Assembly: GCA_034359265.1 (NCBI GenBank)
Contig: CP136898.1
Location: 5,520,501 to 5,584,500, forward strand
Direction of reading: 5' to 3'
Length of the DNA stretch: 64,000 nucleotides
From: Canna indica
Taxonomy: Eukaryota; Streptophyta; Magnoliopsida; Zingiberales; Cannaceae
The notes under the pieces are model-generated. The model had not been told where the DNA came from and did not search any database. It saw nothing but the letters and a program-made list of their open reading frames with translations. Position numbers and translations under genes: made by a program. Shown here piece after piece: positions 1-12,310 of the stretch. Numbering within the stretch: the first letter of the stretch is position 1; each line of letters starts with the position of its first letter.

Positions 1-2030
1 GACTTTCTCATCCTAGTAGATCTTCTTAATATTACATCATCAGACTCTTTAGGAGCCTGTTGCACAACTGGTTCCTCAATAGTATCTGGTAATTGTTGAG
101 TACCAAGGTCTACTTGATTGTAGTCGACTATTTATGGATTCTCAATAATCGGTTGTTGAACACATGAAAGAGATGCATTGTGAATGACAACCAATCTTTC
201 ACTTGAGTCAGGAGAGGATTCCTCTAAATGATCTTTCTGAAAAAAGTTCACTCTCACTAATCAAGTCATTTTCTATAAATTTAGCGTTTCTAGATTTCAC
301 AAATCTAGTACTATGAGAAGGATAGTAAAATCTATATCTCTTAGACTTTTCGGCGTATCCAACGAAATACCCACTTATAGTCCTTGGGTCTAGCTTCTTC
401 TCTTGTGGATTGTAAATCCTCACTTCAGACGGGCATCCCCATACGCGCATAAGTTGCAAACTCGGTTTCCAACCTTTCCATAACTCGAATGGTGTTTTAG
501 TAACAGCATTGGTTGGAACCCGGTTTAATATATACATTGCCGTCTGAAGTGCTTCAAGCCACAAGAACTTATGAAGTTTAGAGCTGCTAAGCATACTCCG
601 CACCATGTCCAATAATGTTCAGTTCCTTCTTTTTGCAACACCATTTTGATCTGGAGATCCCGGCATGGTGTATTGGGCAACTATCCCATGCTCTTGAAGG
701 AACTTTGCAAATGGATCAGATGCTTGTCCATCCTCAGTGTATCTTCCATAATATTCACCTCCCCTATCTGATCTCACGAACTCTATTTGCTTCTCGCACT
801 TCTGGCTTAAAAACCTTAAAGGCATCAAGTGCTTCGTTCCTATTATGTAGCAAGTAGATATACATGTAGCGTGAGTGATCATCTATGAAGGAGACGAAAT
901 ACTTCTAACCATATGAGTCTATGTTTCGACTACAATATATTTATATATATAATATCTATATATATAATATCTAATATGTTTGAGCTCCTATTAGCACCTT
1001 TGTTTGACATGTTAGTCTACTTTCTCTTTATGCAGTCTATACACGTCTCAGAGTTAGTAAAATCCAAAGCACTAAATACTCGATCATTCTCTTTTATTCT
1101 CTTAATGGATGTAAGTCCTAACCTTTGCTGCTATAAACTAAAAGAGCTTTCATCTATAACACATCCTTTAATACCCGCACTTTATTGAACATGCAATGCA
1201 TTATAAGTAGAATTATCTTGCAACTTAATAAGGTCTTTTTTTAAATACAAAATAAAACCAGAACTTTAAAATAAGCCTGCATGTTCCAATGACTTCCACA
1301 TGTAAGCGCACTCTATTTCCTATATAGATGCAATGCTCACTTCCCACTGACTTTATGTGGTTTTGACAGCCTTGCGAGGTATTAGAAATATAGATTGTAT
1401 AATCTGAATCAATCCATAAAGTGTTATAACAAATATTAATTATACTAGATCCATAACAAACCAAAAGATTGAATGTGCATTTTCTTCCATTTCAGCGAAC
1501 AGTCTTTTATCTTCTTGTACACGCATGATCAGAAGTTCATTAACTCACCATTTCTCTTTGTGTGTTTTAAGAGATTTTAAAAATTCTCTATTGCTGATAA
1601 AGAGTTCAAAAATGAAAATGAACTTGAAAAGACTCAAACATATCAACCTCTGGTTTTTTAAGTTGGGTCGTTATATTCCTCATCTACATGATGTGCCCAT
1701 GCACACCTCTAACCTTAGTGAGCCTTAATGATGTCAGTCTAGTCATTAAGGTGTTGATAAGGACCTTATCTGAATATTCAAACTGTTCATTTATAGTTTT
1801 CAGTAGATTCCTTACATTATTACCCAAACAGAACTACAAAAACTAGTAGAAAAGTGTGATTTTTATGAACATTACTAAGGCGATGGGATTGCTCCCATTG
1901 TTCATAGGACACGACCTCAACCGTAATGTTAGCAGGTGGTTTATCTTTCCTTATAGTGTAATATATGTTTATGCACCCTAAATGAAAGAGAATTTTTTCC
2001 CTTTAGAATCTCTAGTTGTCCCTAATTAGT
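1..2030 (-). pseudogene. copia gag-pol remnant (gag, integrase; pol runs off left edge)
   Basis: Minus-strand translation gives, in order: a gag-like stretch about 2000-1490 (words such as EQWEQS and a tail resembling the usual TQLKKLEVDM region, with several stops and frame changes); a pre-integrase stretch about 1464-1225; the integrase core about 882-619 (VRSDRGGEYYG, HGIVAQYTMPGSPDQNGVAKR, which holds the D and E region of the D,D-35-E site); then 612-208 with the LNRVPTNAVTKTPFELW and VRIYNPQEKKLDPRTISGYFVGY blocks typical of the integrase C-terminus; and at 1-130 the hinge ending LRRSTRMRKS, just before reverse transcriptase. An in-frame TGA separates the integrase core from the next block near 619, apparently CGA to TGA. 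A further frame break lies near 208. Decayed copy, no function expected. Confidence 0.88.
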
Positions 2031-2039
2031 TCAGGAAAA

Positions 2040-4282
2040 CATTCTTAAAGTCAGAGTAGTTAAAAATTTAAATTATTGCATATTTAAATCATATATTAAT
2101 TCTCATAATCTAAATAGAGGCATATAAGATTCTAATTTTACCAATATAAACAAGAAATAAAAATAACATAGGTCAATACAATAAAAACTACTTGTGGGCT
2201 AAGCTTTTATTTTAGGACTCATGTTAGACTTTATGTGAAACTAATAAAATTATTTTCCTTTTCCTAATACCTGTGGGATAATTAGGAAAATATAACCTAT
2301 TATTTCACACTAATTAATCATATAAGTATGATAAAAATTCATGTGGGATAAGATTTATCATACTCTAAATGACTAATTACAATTTGATGTCATATATATA
2401 TCTAAATGTGACCTAAAATTGTCAAATATATAATTTTAACTTAACTAAAGATGATGTGACTACTCCTTAATTAGTTAAATTATTTGACTAATTAAATCTA
2501 AAATTTGACATAACTAAAGATGCTGTGACTACTCCTTAATTAGTCAAATTCTATAGATCACGTGACATCATAATGTTGCATAAATAATTATATAATATAA
2601 CATGACATATGCATTACAATTAACTACAACATAACATAGTTAATTAATGTAACAAACATTATATGACAAATAGATGCATGATCATAATTTATCAATGCAA
2701 CAATTGAAGCAGTAAATGATTATATTCATGTATCATGATTTAACATAATATATATAAAATGATTTACTGCTAATTGGTTTCAGTCGTAGAATTATTAATT
2801 CTTCTAGTTCATAAAATTTTAGATTGGGGTTAGATTATGCAATTTCAAAGAAATCAAATTAAAAACCCAAATTAGATCTAAGTTGACCCAACCAACATGG
2901 ACCAACTTTAAACCAATAAAAAATTTCAAATGAACCAAAAATTAAATCAAATTGGACCTGATTTCAATTTATTTAAACCGGACCAAAAGATTTATTTAAA
3001 CCAGATATGAACCAGAATAAACCAAACCAGATATTGAAATCAACCCAAATAAAGGAATTGGACCGGGTTCAATTGATTTGAACCGGACCAATGCTATGTT
3101 TTGAAAACCCGATCCAACACTATATTAAATTGAGTTGAACTACTTCCAATTGTACCGGAATTTTGAATGAACCCAATTGAACCGAAATCACTTAAAATGC
3201 GGATCGGGTGAAAGAGGGACATCCGAGTTTAAAGATGCAAATTCATTTAACTTTAAAATAATAAGAAATGGATATAAAAGAAAAACAGATCAAATAACTT
3301 AAAATCATTAACCATTAAACAATTGGATGTCTTAATGGATCAAGATCCATTACGTTGGATCTAGATCCAATAGATTTAAATCCACTCCTTTCTTCCCCAC
3401 TTACATGAAACACCAAAACCCTAAAATTAAAAACTTCATGTTGCAGCAGCCGCCGCCAACACACATGGTGTCTTCGCCAGCGACTGCCTTACCATCGCGC
3501 TCATCTCCGCCTCCTTCATGTGTCTGCGATGCTATCGCTGGTACTGGACAGCGAGAAAGCTGACGGACTCGGCGTTTGCATGGTGAGAAAACTTAATGCA
3601 GTTGTTGAATGCCTCGTCTTCGACTCGACGCCGCCCTTCTTTATGCATCGGCAGACCCTCTTCAACCGCCTGCCATCATGAGATGCTGATGACGGAGAGG
3701 AGAGTGGCACGAGTCAGTAAGGAAGGTGTGATGGCTGGATACAATCGCTTGAACCCCCGGCCACTGTCGGTGATTTAAGTAATGCCCGACATCCGAAGAC
3801 GACCGATATTCTCCCTTCGAGAGATCAGCGCCGCCGCCGTCCACCCAGAACTCCCACCGTAGCCTGCTATCCATGCATGCCATTGACCTCCAGGAATCGT
3901 GCGCATGGACCTAACTGACCATCATAGCGGCAAGTTTACCGAAATCTTGTCGTTGTCCACTGCTTGATGAGACTAGCTTGGTGCAAGGGATGCTTATGCA
4001 GCGTTCCTTGACGAGGGAGGGGCCGGCCGATTGTACCGACCGATGATGCCGAATACTATGCAATAGCGTTTCCATTCTCTTCCCCATGGCTGAAGCCATG
4101 CACTTGACGGGAGAGCGGGAGAGCAATAACATAGCAACATGACTCTCTCCTCTAACGAGGGGAAAGATTGCAACTCCATCATTATTGGCGTCGACGACAA
4201 CAAAAGCACGAACGAGAGAGGAAAAAGGAGAAAAGCATTAACTAAATTCGGAGACAACTACACACAAGGCGAAGGAAAACAT
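2040..4282. other. non-coding interior of the copia element between gag and primer site
   Basis: About 2.2 kb with no convincing frame. 2050-3400 is strongly AT-rich; it holds a ~55-bp direct repeat (about 2447-2490 and 2505-2550, shared CTAAAGATG..GTGACTACTCCTTAATTAG) and a stretch at 2870-3190 rich in GAACCGGACC/AACCCAA words. 3440-4260 is GC-richer with only short overlapping frames. Typical copia elements place gag within a few hundred bases of the primer site, so extra DNA has been gained here or the element has an unusually long leader. Confidence 0.6.
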
Positions 4283-4294
4283 GCTCTGATACCA
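4283..4294 (-). other. primer-binding site (initiator Met tRNA)
   Basis: The minus strand reads TGGTATCAGAGC, the standard plant copia primer site complementary to the 3' end of tRNA-iMet. It is separated from the LTR end (..CTAACA) by two bases. It fixes both the orientation of the element and the inner edge of the LTR. Confidence 0.93.
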
Positions 4295-4296
4295 CA

Positions 4297-4750
4297 TGTT
4301 AGCTTTTATAGAAACACAGCATAATCTAACGGATGACATAATGAAATCATAAATAGAACATGCATAAATCTATAAACATCTTTAAACTGCGAAAGCGTAG
4401 AATCGAGACTAACCTCTATCATTGATACCGTGTTGATGCGCTGCTCTGGTTCCCTTTCTTTTTGCTCATGTGCACTTTCCTCAGTAGGTCTTTCAGTATT
4501 CTCTTCAGAACTCTCAATAGATGGTGTAGAAAGATAGGAATGAGTCTGGGGACCTATGAGTATCCCGGCCTATTTATATACGCACATTGCCATCAAAGAT
4601 GGAAAGATAGGCTTGAATCGTGTTTGAGATAAACATGAGTAAAACGGTAAAACATAAAATATGTGGACCACATAAAAAAAGACACGTGGACATATGTGAT
4701 CTACATCAGATGATGATATAGACCATGCATTTATAATGCCATGTCCAACA
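4297..4750 (-). repeat. copia 5' LTR (454 bp)
   Basis: Bounded on the minus strand by TGTTGGACATGGC..CTAACA, next to the primer site. A TATA-like TATATAAATA lies at 4571-4580 on the minus strand, in the right place for the LTR promoter. The start of the R region and poly(A) signal were not resolved. The partner LTR is outside the window. Confidence 0.88.
4571..4580 (-). promoter_or_regulatory. TATA box of the copia LTR
   Basis: Minus strand TATATAAATA inside the LTR, about 170 bp from its 5' end. Position and sequence fit a pol II core promoter; transcription start not visible. Confidence 0.5.
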
Positions 4751-6282
4751 ATTACATCAGCATATATACTATATAATTTATCTTACGTAATTAGGATTAA
4801 GCTTGATAGGTAAAATTATAAAAGTTACTAGGAATATAATTGACCCATCCCATTCAATTTGGATGGAATTCATACCCAATAACCCGTAACCCGTTACCCG
4901 GTTATCCAATACCCACTTACCCAATAACCAGCCTTTTAACCCTAGCAGCCACCCAACTCATTAGATGCCCGATTCATTTGCCCTCAGCCGCCGCCACACC
5001 CCGACGCCCACAGCCTAAGCCCAACACTGCCGACGCTGCACGCCTCGACGCCGGCATTGGTTTTTGAGGAACTTTGACGGGGTTGGTTTTTGCCTATATC
5101 ATTCTTTATATTCCATATTTCAATATATCTTTGCTTTAACATCGCAGTCTTCATATGTTCTCTGGCATACTATTTCATATATCATTGCATTGGTCTTTTG
5201 ATGATGTTATTGATCTCTCTAGGGTTATTCTTGGACCTCCAATTAGATAAACCCTAGCCGACTTTGCAGAAAATGTTCTGCAACTGATCTGTGGAATTTT
5301 CAATTTGGCATTAAGATAACAATGATGAACCAGTGTTTGATACTCCAAAAAAAAGTCATCATTAAACTAATGGTGGAAGTACATTTCATTCACTAGGAAA
5401 ATTAATATGGATATCCAAGTTGCAAATAAATCTTTGCTAAGACATACTCAGAGATCAAAGCTGTATTTTCAAGTTAGGCATCTTATTGCTGATATATGCA
5501 CAGGAAGAATGGTTGCGTAAACCAATCATCAAATGATGTCCCTTAACTTTTGAGTCAGCGCATCTTTGGTGCATAAAATAATTTTTATTAGATAATGCGT
5601 GCTTTACTTTTAGTTGCTTAATTATCAAAATAAAGGGAGACTTTTAGTAGCTAGATTAGTGATGTGAAAAGCTAATTAAATTTGGTGTTGTCACTAAAAA
5701 ACAATTTGATAGACATTTTAATGTGCTTTCATTAACTTGATTCAATTCATTACAAGTGATCCATGGAGGTTTTTGGTGGTAATTGTGTTTCAATACATTT
5801 TAATTGGAAATTGGAAATTTTGACTTTTGTAAATATCTTTTATTTTATTTTTTGGTAGATATCTGCAACTGTCCAAACCAATTAGTTTGGTTCAGTTAAC
5901 CATCGGATATTAGACACTTAATTGGTTTAGGTATGGGATAGCAATCTTAAATACCAATCAGTTTCGGATTCGGATATTGGATTTTTAAACGGTTTCGTTT
6001 TCGATTATCCATATAAAAATGCGGTTAATCGAACCGTTGTCATCCCTATTTTGTTTCCTCTTCTTCGTACTCATTAACACCCGAAGCCCTAGCAAAGCGA
6101 GTGTCAGTGAAGAAGCGACGGTCAATGATATCTCATACTTTCTTGTTCTTCTTCTACCTCCTAGATTTGTTTTCCTCAGATCAATGACCTCTCGTACCTG
6201 TAATCTGTAATTTTTCATATTGAAGTATACATTTGAAGATGTCAAAGTTGCATATTTTTTAAAAATATTGAAGTATAACGAG
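4751..6282. other. intergenic DNA, no gene recognised
   Basis: AT-rich. 4850-4940 has a run of CCCGTAACCCGTTACCCG/ATACCC words and 5870-6045 has GGATATTGGATTTTTAAACGG-like words ending GTTGTCATCCCTA, both reminiscent of hAT-type element ends, but no matching terminal repeats or target duplication were found. No open frame with recognisable similarity. Confidence 0.4.
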
Positions 6283-7312
6283 ATTTCCCTCTTTCTAGGG
6301 TTTCTTCAAGCAAGCTCTCTGGATATTAATCCCCCAGAGTCTCCTCTATGGAATCCCTCTGCAGCTCCACTGTCCCCTCCCGCCTGATCGAAACTTGTCC
6401 TCTCGCAATACAGTGAGCTCATCCCTTGTCAAAGTACCAATATTTTGGTCCCCATGTACTGGATTGCGCAAAGTACTTTTGATACTCTTGAGCCATCTGT
6501 AAAAGTACGGGAGAAGATGGTAGGCCCTTGCATATAGAGCCTCCTTCGAGAGCAATGGAACGCACCATTACTTGAGGTACTTTTCTATGATAGTTTTCTT
6601 GATGTTTCTTTTACGTGGGTGGTATATTAGGCAGCACCTCCTCTTGGAACTGTTCATACTTTTGTTTATACTTTTCTCTGTTAGATCCATAGAGATCTTG
6701 TATTTATAAAGTAATAAAACCAATGGTTTATATTGGATTTGTTATCCCTAATGAATTTATTTTCATGGTTACAGATCAAACCATGAGAGCAGAAAATTGT
6801 AATAAATGAAGTGAAAACAAACTACAATGTTGCTATGATCCAATGGCCCAAAGAGGAATTCTTTTGGAATCGCTCTGCGAATCTCTGGAGCCAATTATTA
6901 TATTTTGTGTCAATGATCTAGTGGGATATTTGTAGTTTATAGTTCCAATCAGCTAGCTTTTCTGGAATTAGTCATTACTTTTATTTTTGTACCATTGTCC
7001 AGAAAGCACTTTGTGCCTTGAACCACAACACCATAACTTCAACCTGGAGTTGATTAATTGGAATACCATCAGTGAGCAACTATATATAGCCTCAGAAGAG
7101 GTTAATGCCAGAGAAAATAGTCTAAGATGGTATGACCATGGAAAGATTCAAAGAGGATATATAAATTTGTGGTTAGACAATCAAGTACATTACAATTAAT
7201 TATGCTAGAAGTGGTATACGCCTCAGAAGATTTCACAAGAAGCAACAAATAGAGGGATTTGACTGTACTCGATTTTGACTAAAGACATAACTCAGTCGTG
7301 GAAAAAATTCAC

Positions 7313-8392
7313 GTAGTCAACCCAAACAATTTTGATATCATGATTCATTGTTTTTCGTATTTGAAATTAGTAATGGTGTTGACCTCTACTATCTTAGATG
7401 ATTAAGGCATGCGGTATGCTGCCATAGGTCAAGGGTTTGATCCCTAGTAGTATCTTTGTATGCATTATTTCTCTTGTAGCACTTTTGTATGCATGAATTG
7501 TGATGCATTGGTTTTGATATAATGATTATTTTAAAAAAAGAAAATTAGTAATAGTATTTGCATTCCTTGTGTGAGGATTCTCTTCAACTTCACCAACCTT
7601 ACTTGTTTTTGAGAACACAAAATAAATTGTTTATGAATATTTTTCCTCTGCAGAGTGATTTGAATTATGATGATCATGCAAGTGGCATAAGTGAAGAGAT
7701 GAAGATGGTAACCTTGTACTTTGTGAAGTGGAACAACTGGATCCCTAATATTGGGCTCTTCAGGAACTTCAGGTGGTATACAAACTGCAACTTCAGCCAA
7801 TTATTTACCTCAGCCTTCATTAGCAGGTATGAGGAATAAAATAGTCCAGGCTTTTCTCTCTATCTCTAGAGTATTTCCTCTGATTACCATCTTCTCAACT
7901 ACGCAGTGAATCCAGTGATCCATATCTTATTTACTAAGTAAATACAAGAAAAAATCAAAAAAGACTGAAGAAAACTATGCATTGATAGATTGAAGGATAT
8001 GTTGTTATTGGCATCAGACAAGATTATCAATTGCTCCTTAATTAATTAATTCTGATTTAAATTGATGTTGAAATTTGTTCTGCGTAATAATTTATGTCAT
8101 CTATTTTTATGTTAGATTTTAACTGATAAAGTAAATTAGGAGCTATGGGGTTCGGGATTTGCCCGAAGGATGTGCTTTTTGTTTTGAACTTTTTTCAAAT
8201 TTATATTTTTGGTTCTTTTGCTTCTTGGTGATACAAGGAATGTCCTAATTCTTGGTGGGTCGTTTAAGTTGCGCACTTGCTGTAAATATGGACAGAGAAC
8301 AATTGGTGGAATTTTAGGTGGACCTTCCATGAGTTCTGGAGGATTCATAAAGGGCCATCATACATGAATCTTTTTGCAGCGAATGCACCATA
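7313..8392 (+). repeat. tandem duplication inside the pseudogene, unit I
   Basis: Begins GTAGTCAACCCAAAC, contains intron-1 sequence, the first exon-2 copy (7654-7825) and a segment from 8140 (GGAGCTATGGGGTTCGGG..) to 8392 that I could not find in the parent gene. The same order recurs from 8432. Confidence 0.8.
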
Positions 8393-8431
8393 AATTTTAG
8401 GTGGACCTTCCATAAATTCTGGAGGATTCAT

Positions 8432-9394
8432 GTAGTCAACCCAAACGATTTTGATTTCATGATTGATGATTTGTTGTTTTTGTATTTGAAATTATTAATA
8501 GCGTTGAGCTCTATTATCTTAGATGATTAAGGCATGCAGTATGTTGCCAACCAGGGTTTGATCCCTAGTAGTATCTTTGTTTGCATTATTTCTCTTGTAG
8601 CACTTCTGTTTGCATGAGTTGTGATGCATTGGTTTTGATATAATGATTATTTTTTAGTAAGAAAGTTAGTAATAGTGTTTGCATTCCTTGTGTGAGGATT
8701 ATCTTCAACTTCACCAACCTTCTTGATTTTGAGAATACAAAATAAATTGTTTATTATCTTTTTCCTCAGCAGAATGATTCTAATAATGATGATCATGCAA
8801 GTGGCATAAGTGAAGAGATGAAGTTGGTAACCTTGTACTTTCAGAAGTGGAACAACTGGATTCCTTATACTGTGCTCTTCAGGAATTTCAGGTGGTATAT
8901 ACAAACTGCAACTTCAACCAATTATTTACCTTGGCCTCCATATCTTATTTACTAAGTAAATACAGGAAAAAAAATTTGGCTGAAAAGATGCATTGATAGA
9001 TATAAGTAGACGTTGTTATTGGCATCAGACAAGATTATCGATTGCCATCCTTGATTAAATAATTCTGGTTTAAATTGATGATGTAATTTGTTCTGGGTGA
9101 TAATTTATATCATCTATTTCTATGTTAAATAAATTAGGAGCTATGGGGTTCGGGATTTGCCTTGAAGGATGTGTTTTTTGTTTTGAACTTTCTTCAAATT
9201 TATATTTTTGGTTCGTTTTCTTCTTGGTCATACAAGGAATGTCCTAATTCTTGGTGGGTCGCTTAAGTTGCGCACTTGCTGTAAATATGGACAGAGAACA
9301 ATTGGTGGAATTTTAGGGGGACCTTCCATGAGTTCTGGAGGATTCATATTGGGCCACCATACATGAATATTTTTGCAGCGAGTGCACCATGAAG
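8432..9394 (+). repeat. tandem duplication inside the pseudogene, unit II
   Basis: Second copy of 7313-8392, again starting GTAGTCAACCCAAAC and ending near TTGCAGCGAGTGCACCAT. It carries the second exon-2 copy (about 8770-8930) and lacks ~100 bp present in unit I at about 7830-7930. The two units differ by scattered substitutions, so the duplication is not recent. Confidence 0.8.
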
Positions 9395-9984
9395 GCTTTC
9401 AAATTGCAGTCTTCTTGTTTGCCATTTGTTATAGATCTATTTTGTAAGCATGCCACATGTAAGTTTCTTGTTTCTTCACCATAATGCTTCTGATTTCATT
9501 CACATCACTGACGAATGATGATTTTTTTACATATTTCACCTCAGCAATGGCAGATTGAAAGGGGAATGGTACAGATTATACTCATCATTTGTAGCTATAA
9601 TATTTATTTTATTTTAAAAAGTAAATTAAAATAGAGTTTTTAGGAGTATTAAATAAATGGTTTGATTAATTCAATCCAACTAAATTATAAGGAATGTAAT
9701 GAAATGTAGCATTAAACTGGCCATTTATATATTCTTTGTTCTTGGTGCATGATTGGCTTTATATATTAACATACTTGTGTTTAATTGTTTAAGGTGCCTT
9801 CTTTCAAGGATTATTTTTGCCCTTTCGAAACATGGAACACAGTGCAAGATATGATAGAAAATACAACAAACTAATTAACGAGGAAGAAGCAAAGATACCA
9901 AAAGAGAAGGAAAACAAGATAGTGATTCATTCATTCAATGGTTGATTACAGCAACTATATATAGGCAGCTGAGAAAAAAAAACA

Positions 9985-10430
9985 AACGTATCAAATGCAA
10001 TCAGGTTGTTGGCGCATTATTGATGAGGTGGCTGAGCTGGTGCATTATCCTGTTAGTGGCTGAGCTGACATTTACTTGGATTAGCTGCATTAGTATCATT
10101 ATTATCCTCCCGAATGTGATGAACTTGCAGCTTCTCAAGTTCGACTAGTTCGCGAACAAAGTGAACATCCAAATCCACATGTTTCATGCCGTTGTGGTTG
10201 ACAGGCTTTACATAGTGATCAGAAATCAGGCAATTTCTTTGATCAAATTGGTGACCCAAATGACGGCAGCATCGGCTAAGGCCTTGTATAATTCAGCCTC
10301 CATTGAGAAGCGAGCAATAGTACACTGTTTCTTGGAGTCGGGCTGGCTAAGGCCTTGTATAATTCAGCCTCCATTGAGAAGCGAGCAATAGTACACTGTT
10401 TCTTGGAGGCCCAGCCCGACGTGGAACAGA
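9985..10430 (-). pseudogene. copia RNase H C-terminal fragment
   Basis: Minus-strand translation gives SKKQCTIARFSMEAELYKAL and ADAAVIWVTNLIKEIA, the copia RNase H block (usual form SKKQPTVARSSTEAEYRALA), then after a stop KHVDLDVHFVRELVELEKLQ and VHHIRE, the block next to the C-terminus. The segment that normally lies between them is missing and the frame is interrupted, so it is a deleted remnant. It holds a 64-bp direct duplication. No intact LTR was defined next to it; CTATATATAG at about 9953-9963 could be an LTR TATA remnant. Confidence 0.85.
10274..10408. repeat. 64-bp direct duplication (period 71)
   Basis: 10274-10337 and 10345-10408 are identical by eye (both begin GGCTAAGGCCTTGTATAATT and end TTTCTTGGAG), separated by TCGGGCT. 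They duplicate part of the copia RNase H block. Confidence 0.95.
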
Positions 10431-12204
10431 TAAATCTTATTTATGAAATCAAATTAAGCATCTTTTCAATATATTTATGCATTGGCTTTACCTAGCTAGC
10501 ACTGGGTATTAGAGAATCATGTTCATAATATGAGTTGAATTGTCTTATTTTCGAATTATTGATTGCTGATAATGTAATAAGATTCTCGCTCAGCCTAACT
10601 TCCGCTCAACGCCGTCAAATTGCCACGTGTTGCAGATTCTACGCTTCTAATGCATCTCTTTCTCCAACATGCCTGCCTCCCTAATATTCTATTATCCAAA
10701 TTCTTTTGGCATATTTGTCCCAAACCAAGCAATCATATTCTAAATTAACGTCGTTACCAAACCATAATTTCTCTATATATTTATTGAGCGATTATTTTTT
10801 AAAGCAATTTACCGATAACCCAAATGGCGTTTATATAACAAATTGAATCGTTGCATAAAGTCCAAAATGAGGTGTGGACTGAAAATAATAATAGTAATTA
10901 CTTTTCACCAATATCATTTTTCACAAAATAATAATAATTTGCATTATTTGAATAATAGGCTCAAATAATTGATCATTCAAATGAGCTTAGAAAAGACAAG
11001 ATTACATGTGGCCGACAAATGAGCAAAAATGATCTGGACTTGTGCCCAACTAATTAAATGAACTCTAATGCATTAATTGATTATTAAATGGTTTGAACAA
11101 ATTAAGATCTTCATCGAATAATGAGAAAATAACCAAAAGTTAGGAGAACAAATGAGTTGTCTAAACAAGTCAAACTCCACTGTGCTGAAATCTTTTCTAT
11201 CAAAATTTGCATGCTGGCTCAAGTTCTTGCGAGCTCAATTTTTTAAGCTTGTATTAAACATCAATAATTCAATTAATATATCAAGAATATAAATGATTTA
11301 ACTTCAATCAAAGATATCAATGAAATTAAGTTGCTAAAAGGGACGAGATTGAGATGAAGGCATTCGATGATCGACAAGTCGTGCGCAATTCAATGCAAAA
11401 ATAGCAAGTAGTATCGTGTGGATTGGTTCGATTCACACAACTCAGAAGATTGAGTCGAGGGAAAGGAGATTAAATATTAGACACATTATTGAAGAATTGA
11501 GTGCGATAATTAATGAGATTGAAGTCATGATGTTCAGTCATAAGAGAACAAAATTGGTTGATGATGAGTACATTTTTTTAAATTATATTTTAATATCATT
11601 AATGATAATTTTTTATAAAAAAAAACATTGATTGGCCATTTTCCTATGGGCGTTTGGCTCTTTATAGGTCCAGTGGTCCACTTCACAATTAGGGCAAATA
11701 ATTTCCGACACGGCACGTGTCCGAATAATCATTGATCAAAAGGCCAACGTGGATGACCACATGTGAATAAATGTGATGCATTTTCCACAGAAATCACATT
11801 ATAATTCAGAATAATCTATTTTCCACCTACAATAATTGTGAGTAGTTTAATTCTGAAGCCTGTAAGCTTATGCGTCCAAAAGAATATTCTTTATAATTAT
11901 CCAGCAATTTTTTTCAAAGAACCAACGTGGACGTTAAGATTTTATTTCAAATCCAATCCTAATTAAATTTCTATTTGTTCTCGTTTGAGGTCGGTGGTGT
12001 CGCAAGTCCCCTGGATTCGTGGTCGAATATGACTGCAGTGATGATCTGCAAAGACACTCTGACGTTCAAATAAGATAGAACTATAAGTGGTGTGTGTGGA
12101 ATTGGAACGGAGAGTATACATGTTGTGCATCGTGCCTATTTTATGGAGCAGATTCGGGTATTCAACAAGGATGTCTCCTGAAATTTCATAAAAATACGCC
12201 ATGA
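10431..12204. other. intergenic AT-rich DNA, nothing recognised
   Basis: No coding frame with recognisable similarity and no clear element ends. Likely eroded transposon and intergenic sequence between the copia fragment and the CACTA complex. Confidence 0.5.
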
Positions 12205-12310
12205 ATACACTACTAGAAATTGGTTCTTCAGCAACAGCTATCAGCAACGGTTGCTCAAGCCGTTGCTATTTGCAACGGCGTTCTTACGACCGCTCAAGCC
12301 ATTGTAGATA

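Larger units (their letters stand above)
1..4750 (-). mobile_element. Ty1/copia LTR retrotransposon, partial (right/5' half)
   Basis: Seen: reading the minus strand from right to left there is an LTR (4297-4750, TG..CA ends), a primer-binding site complementary to initiator-Met tRNA, a long non-coding stretch, a gag-like stretch, a pre-integrase region and an integrase core, then the hinge that precedes reverse transcriptase. RT, RNase H and the second LTR lie beyond the left edge. The gag-pol frame is broken by stop codons, so the copy is not autonomous as it stands. The gene order is that of Ty1/copia (gag, integrase, RT). The right flank after the LTR begins ATTAC at 4751, the expected place for a 5-bp target duplication, but its partner is off the window. 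Family is sure; exact lineage is not assigned. Confidence 0.9.
6283..9395 (+). pseudogene. partial, duplicated copy of the GluTR-binding protein gene (exons 1-2)
   Basis: Seen: 6283-6576 matches the 5' UTR and exon 1 of the intact gene at 41734, including the start context (ATGGAATC at 6348), LVKVPIFWSP-like remnants and the GAG|GTACTTTT donor. The frame reads MESLCSSTVPSRLIETC and then hits a stop (TGA) after about 22 codons. Intron-1 sequence follows (6777 onward parallels 42183 onward). Exon 2 copies lie at 7654-7825 and about 8770-8930, each with frameshifting small indels relative to 42907-43104. Exons 3-9 are absent. Since intron sequence is retained, this is a DNA-level duplication and not a retrocopy. 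Same orientation as the parent, ~35 kb away. It cannot make the protein. Confidence 0.85.

Noticed and set aside
5870..6050. Possible hAT element end (complement TAGGGATGACAACGG)
   Set aside because: No matching opposite end and no 8-bp duplication found between 4750 and 6050.
7400..7450. GGTTTGATCCC word in the pseudogene and in the parent intron (42645), resembling a tRNA B box
   Set aside because: No A box at the right distance and no tRNA fold.
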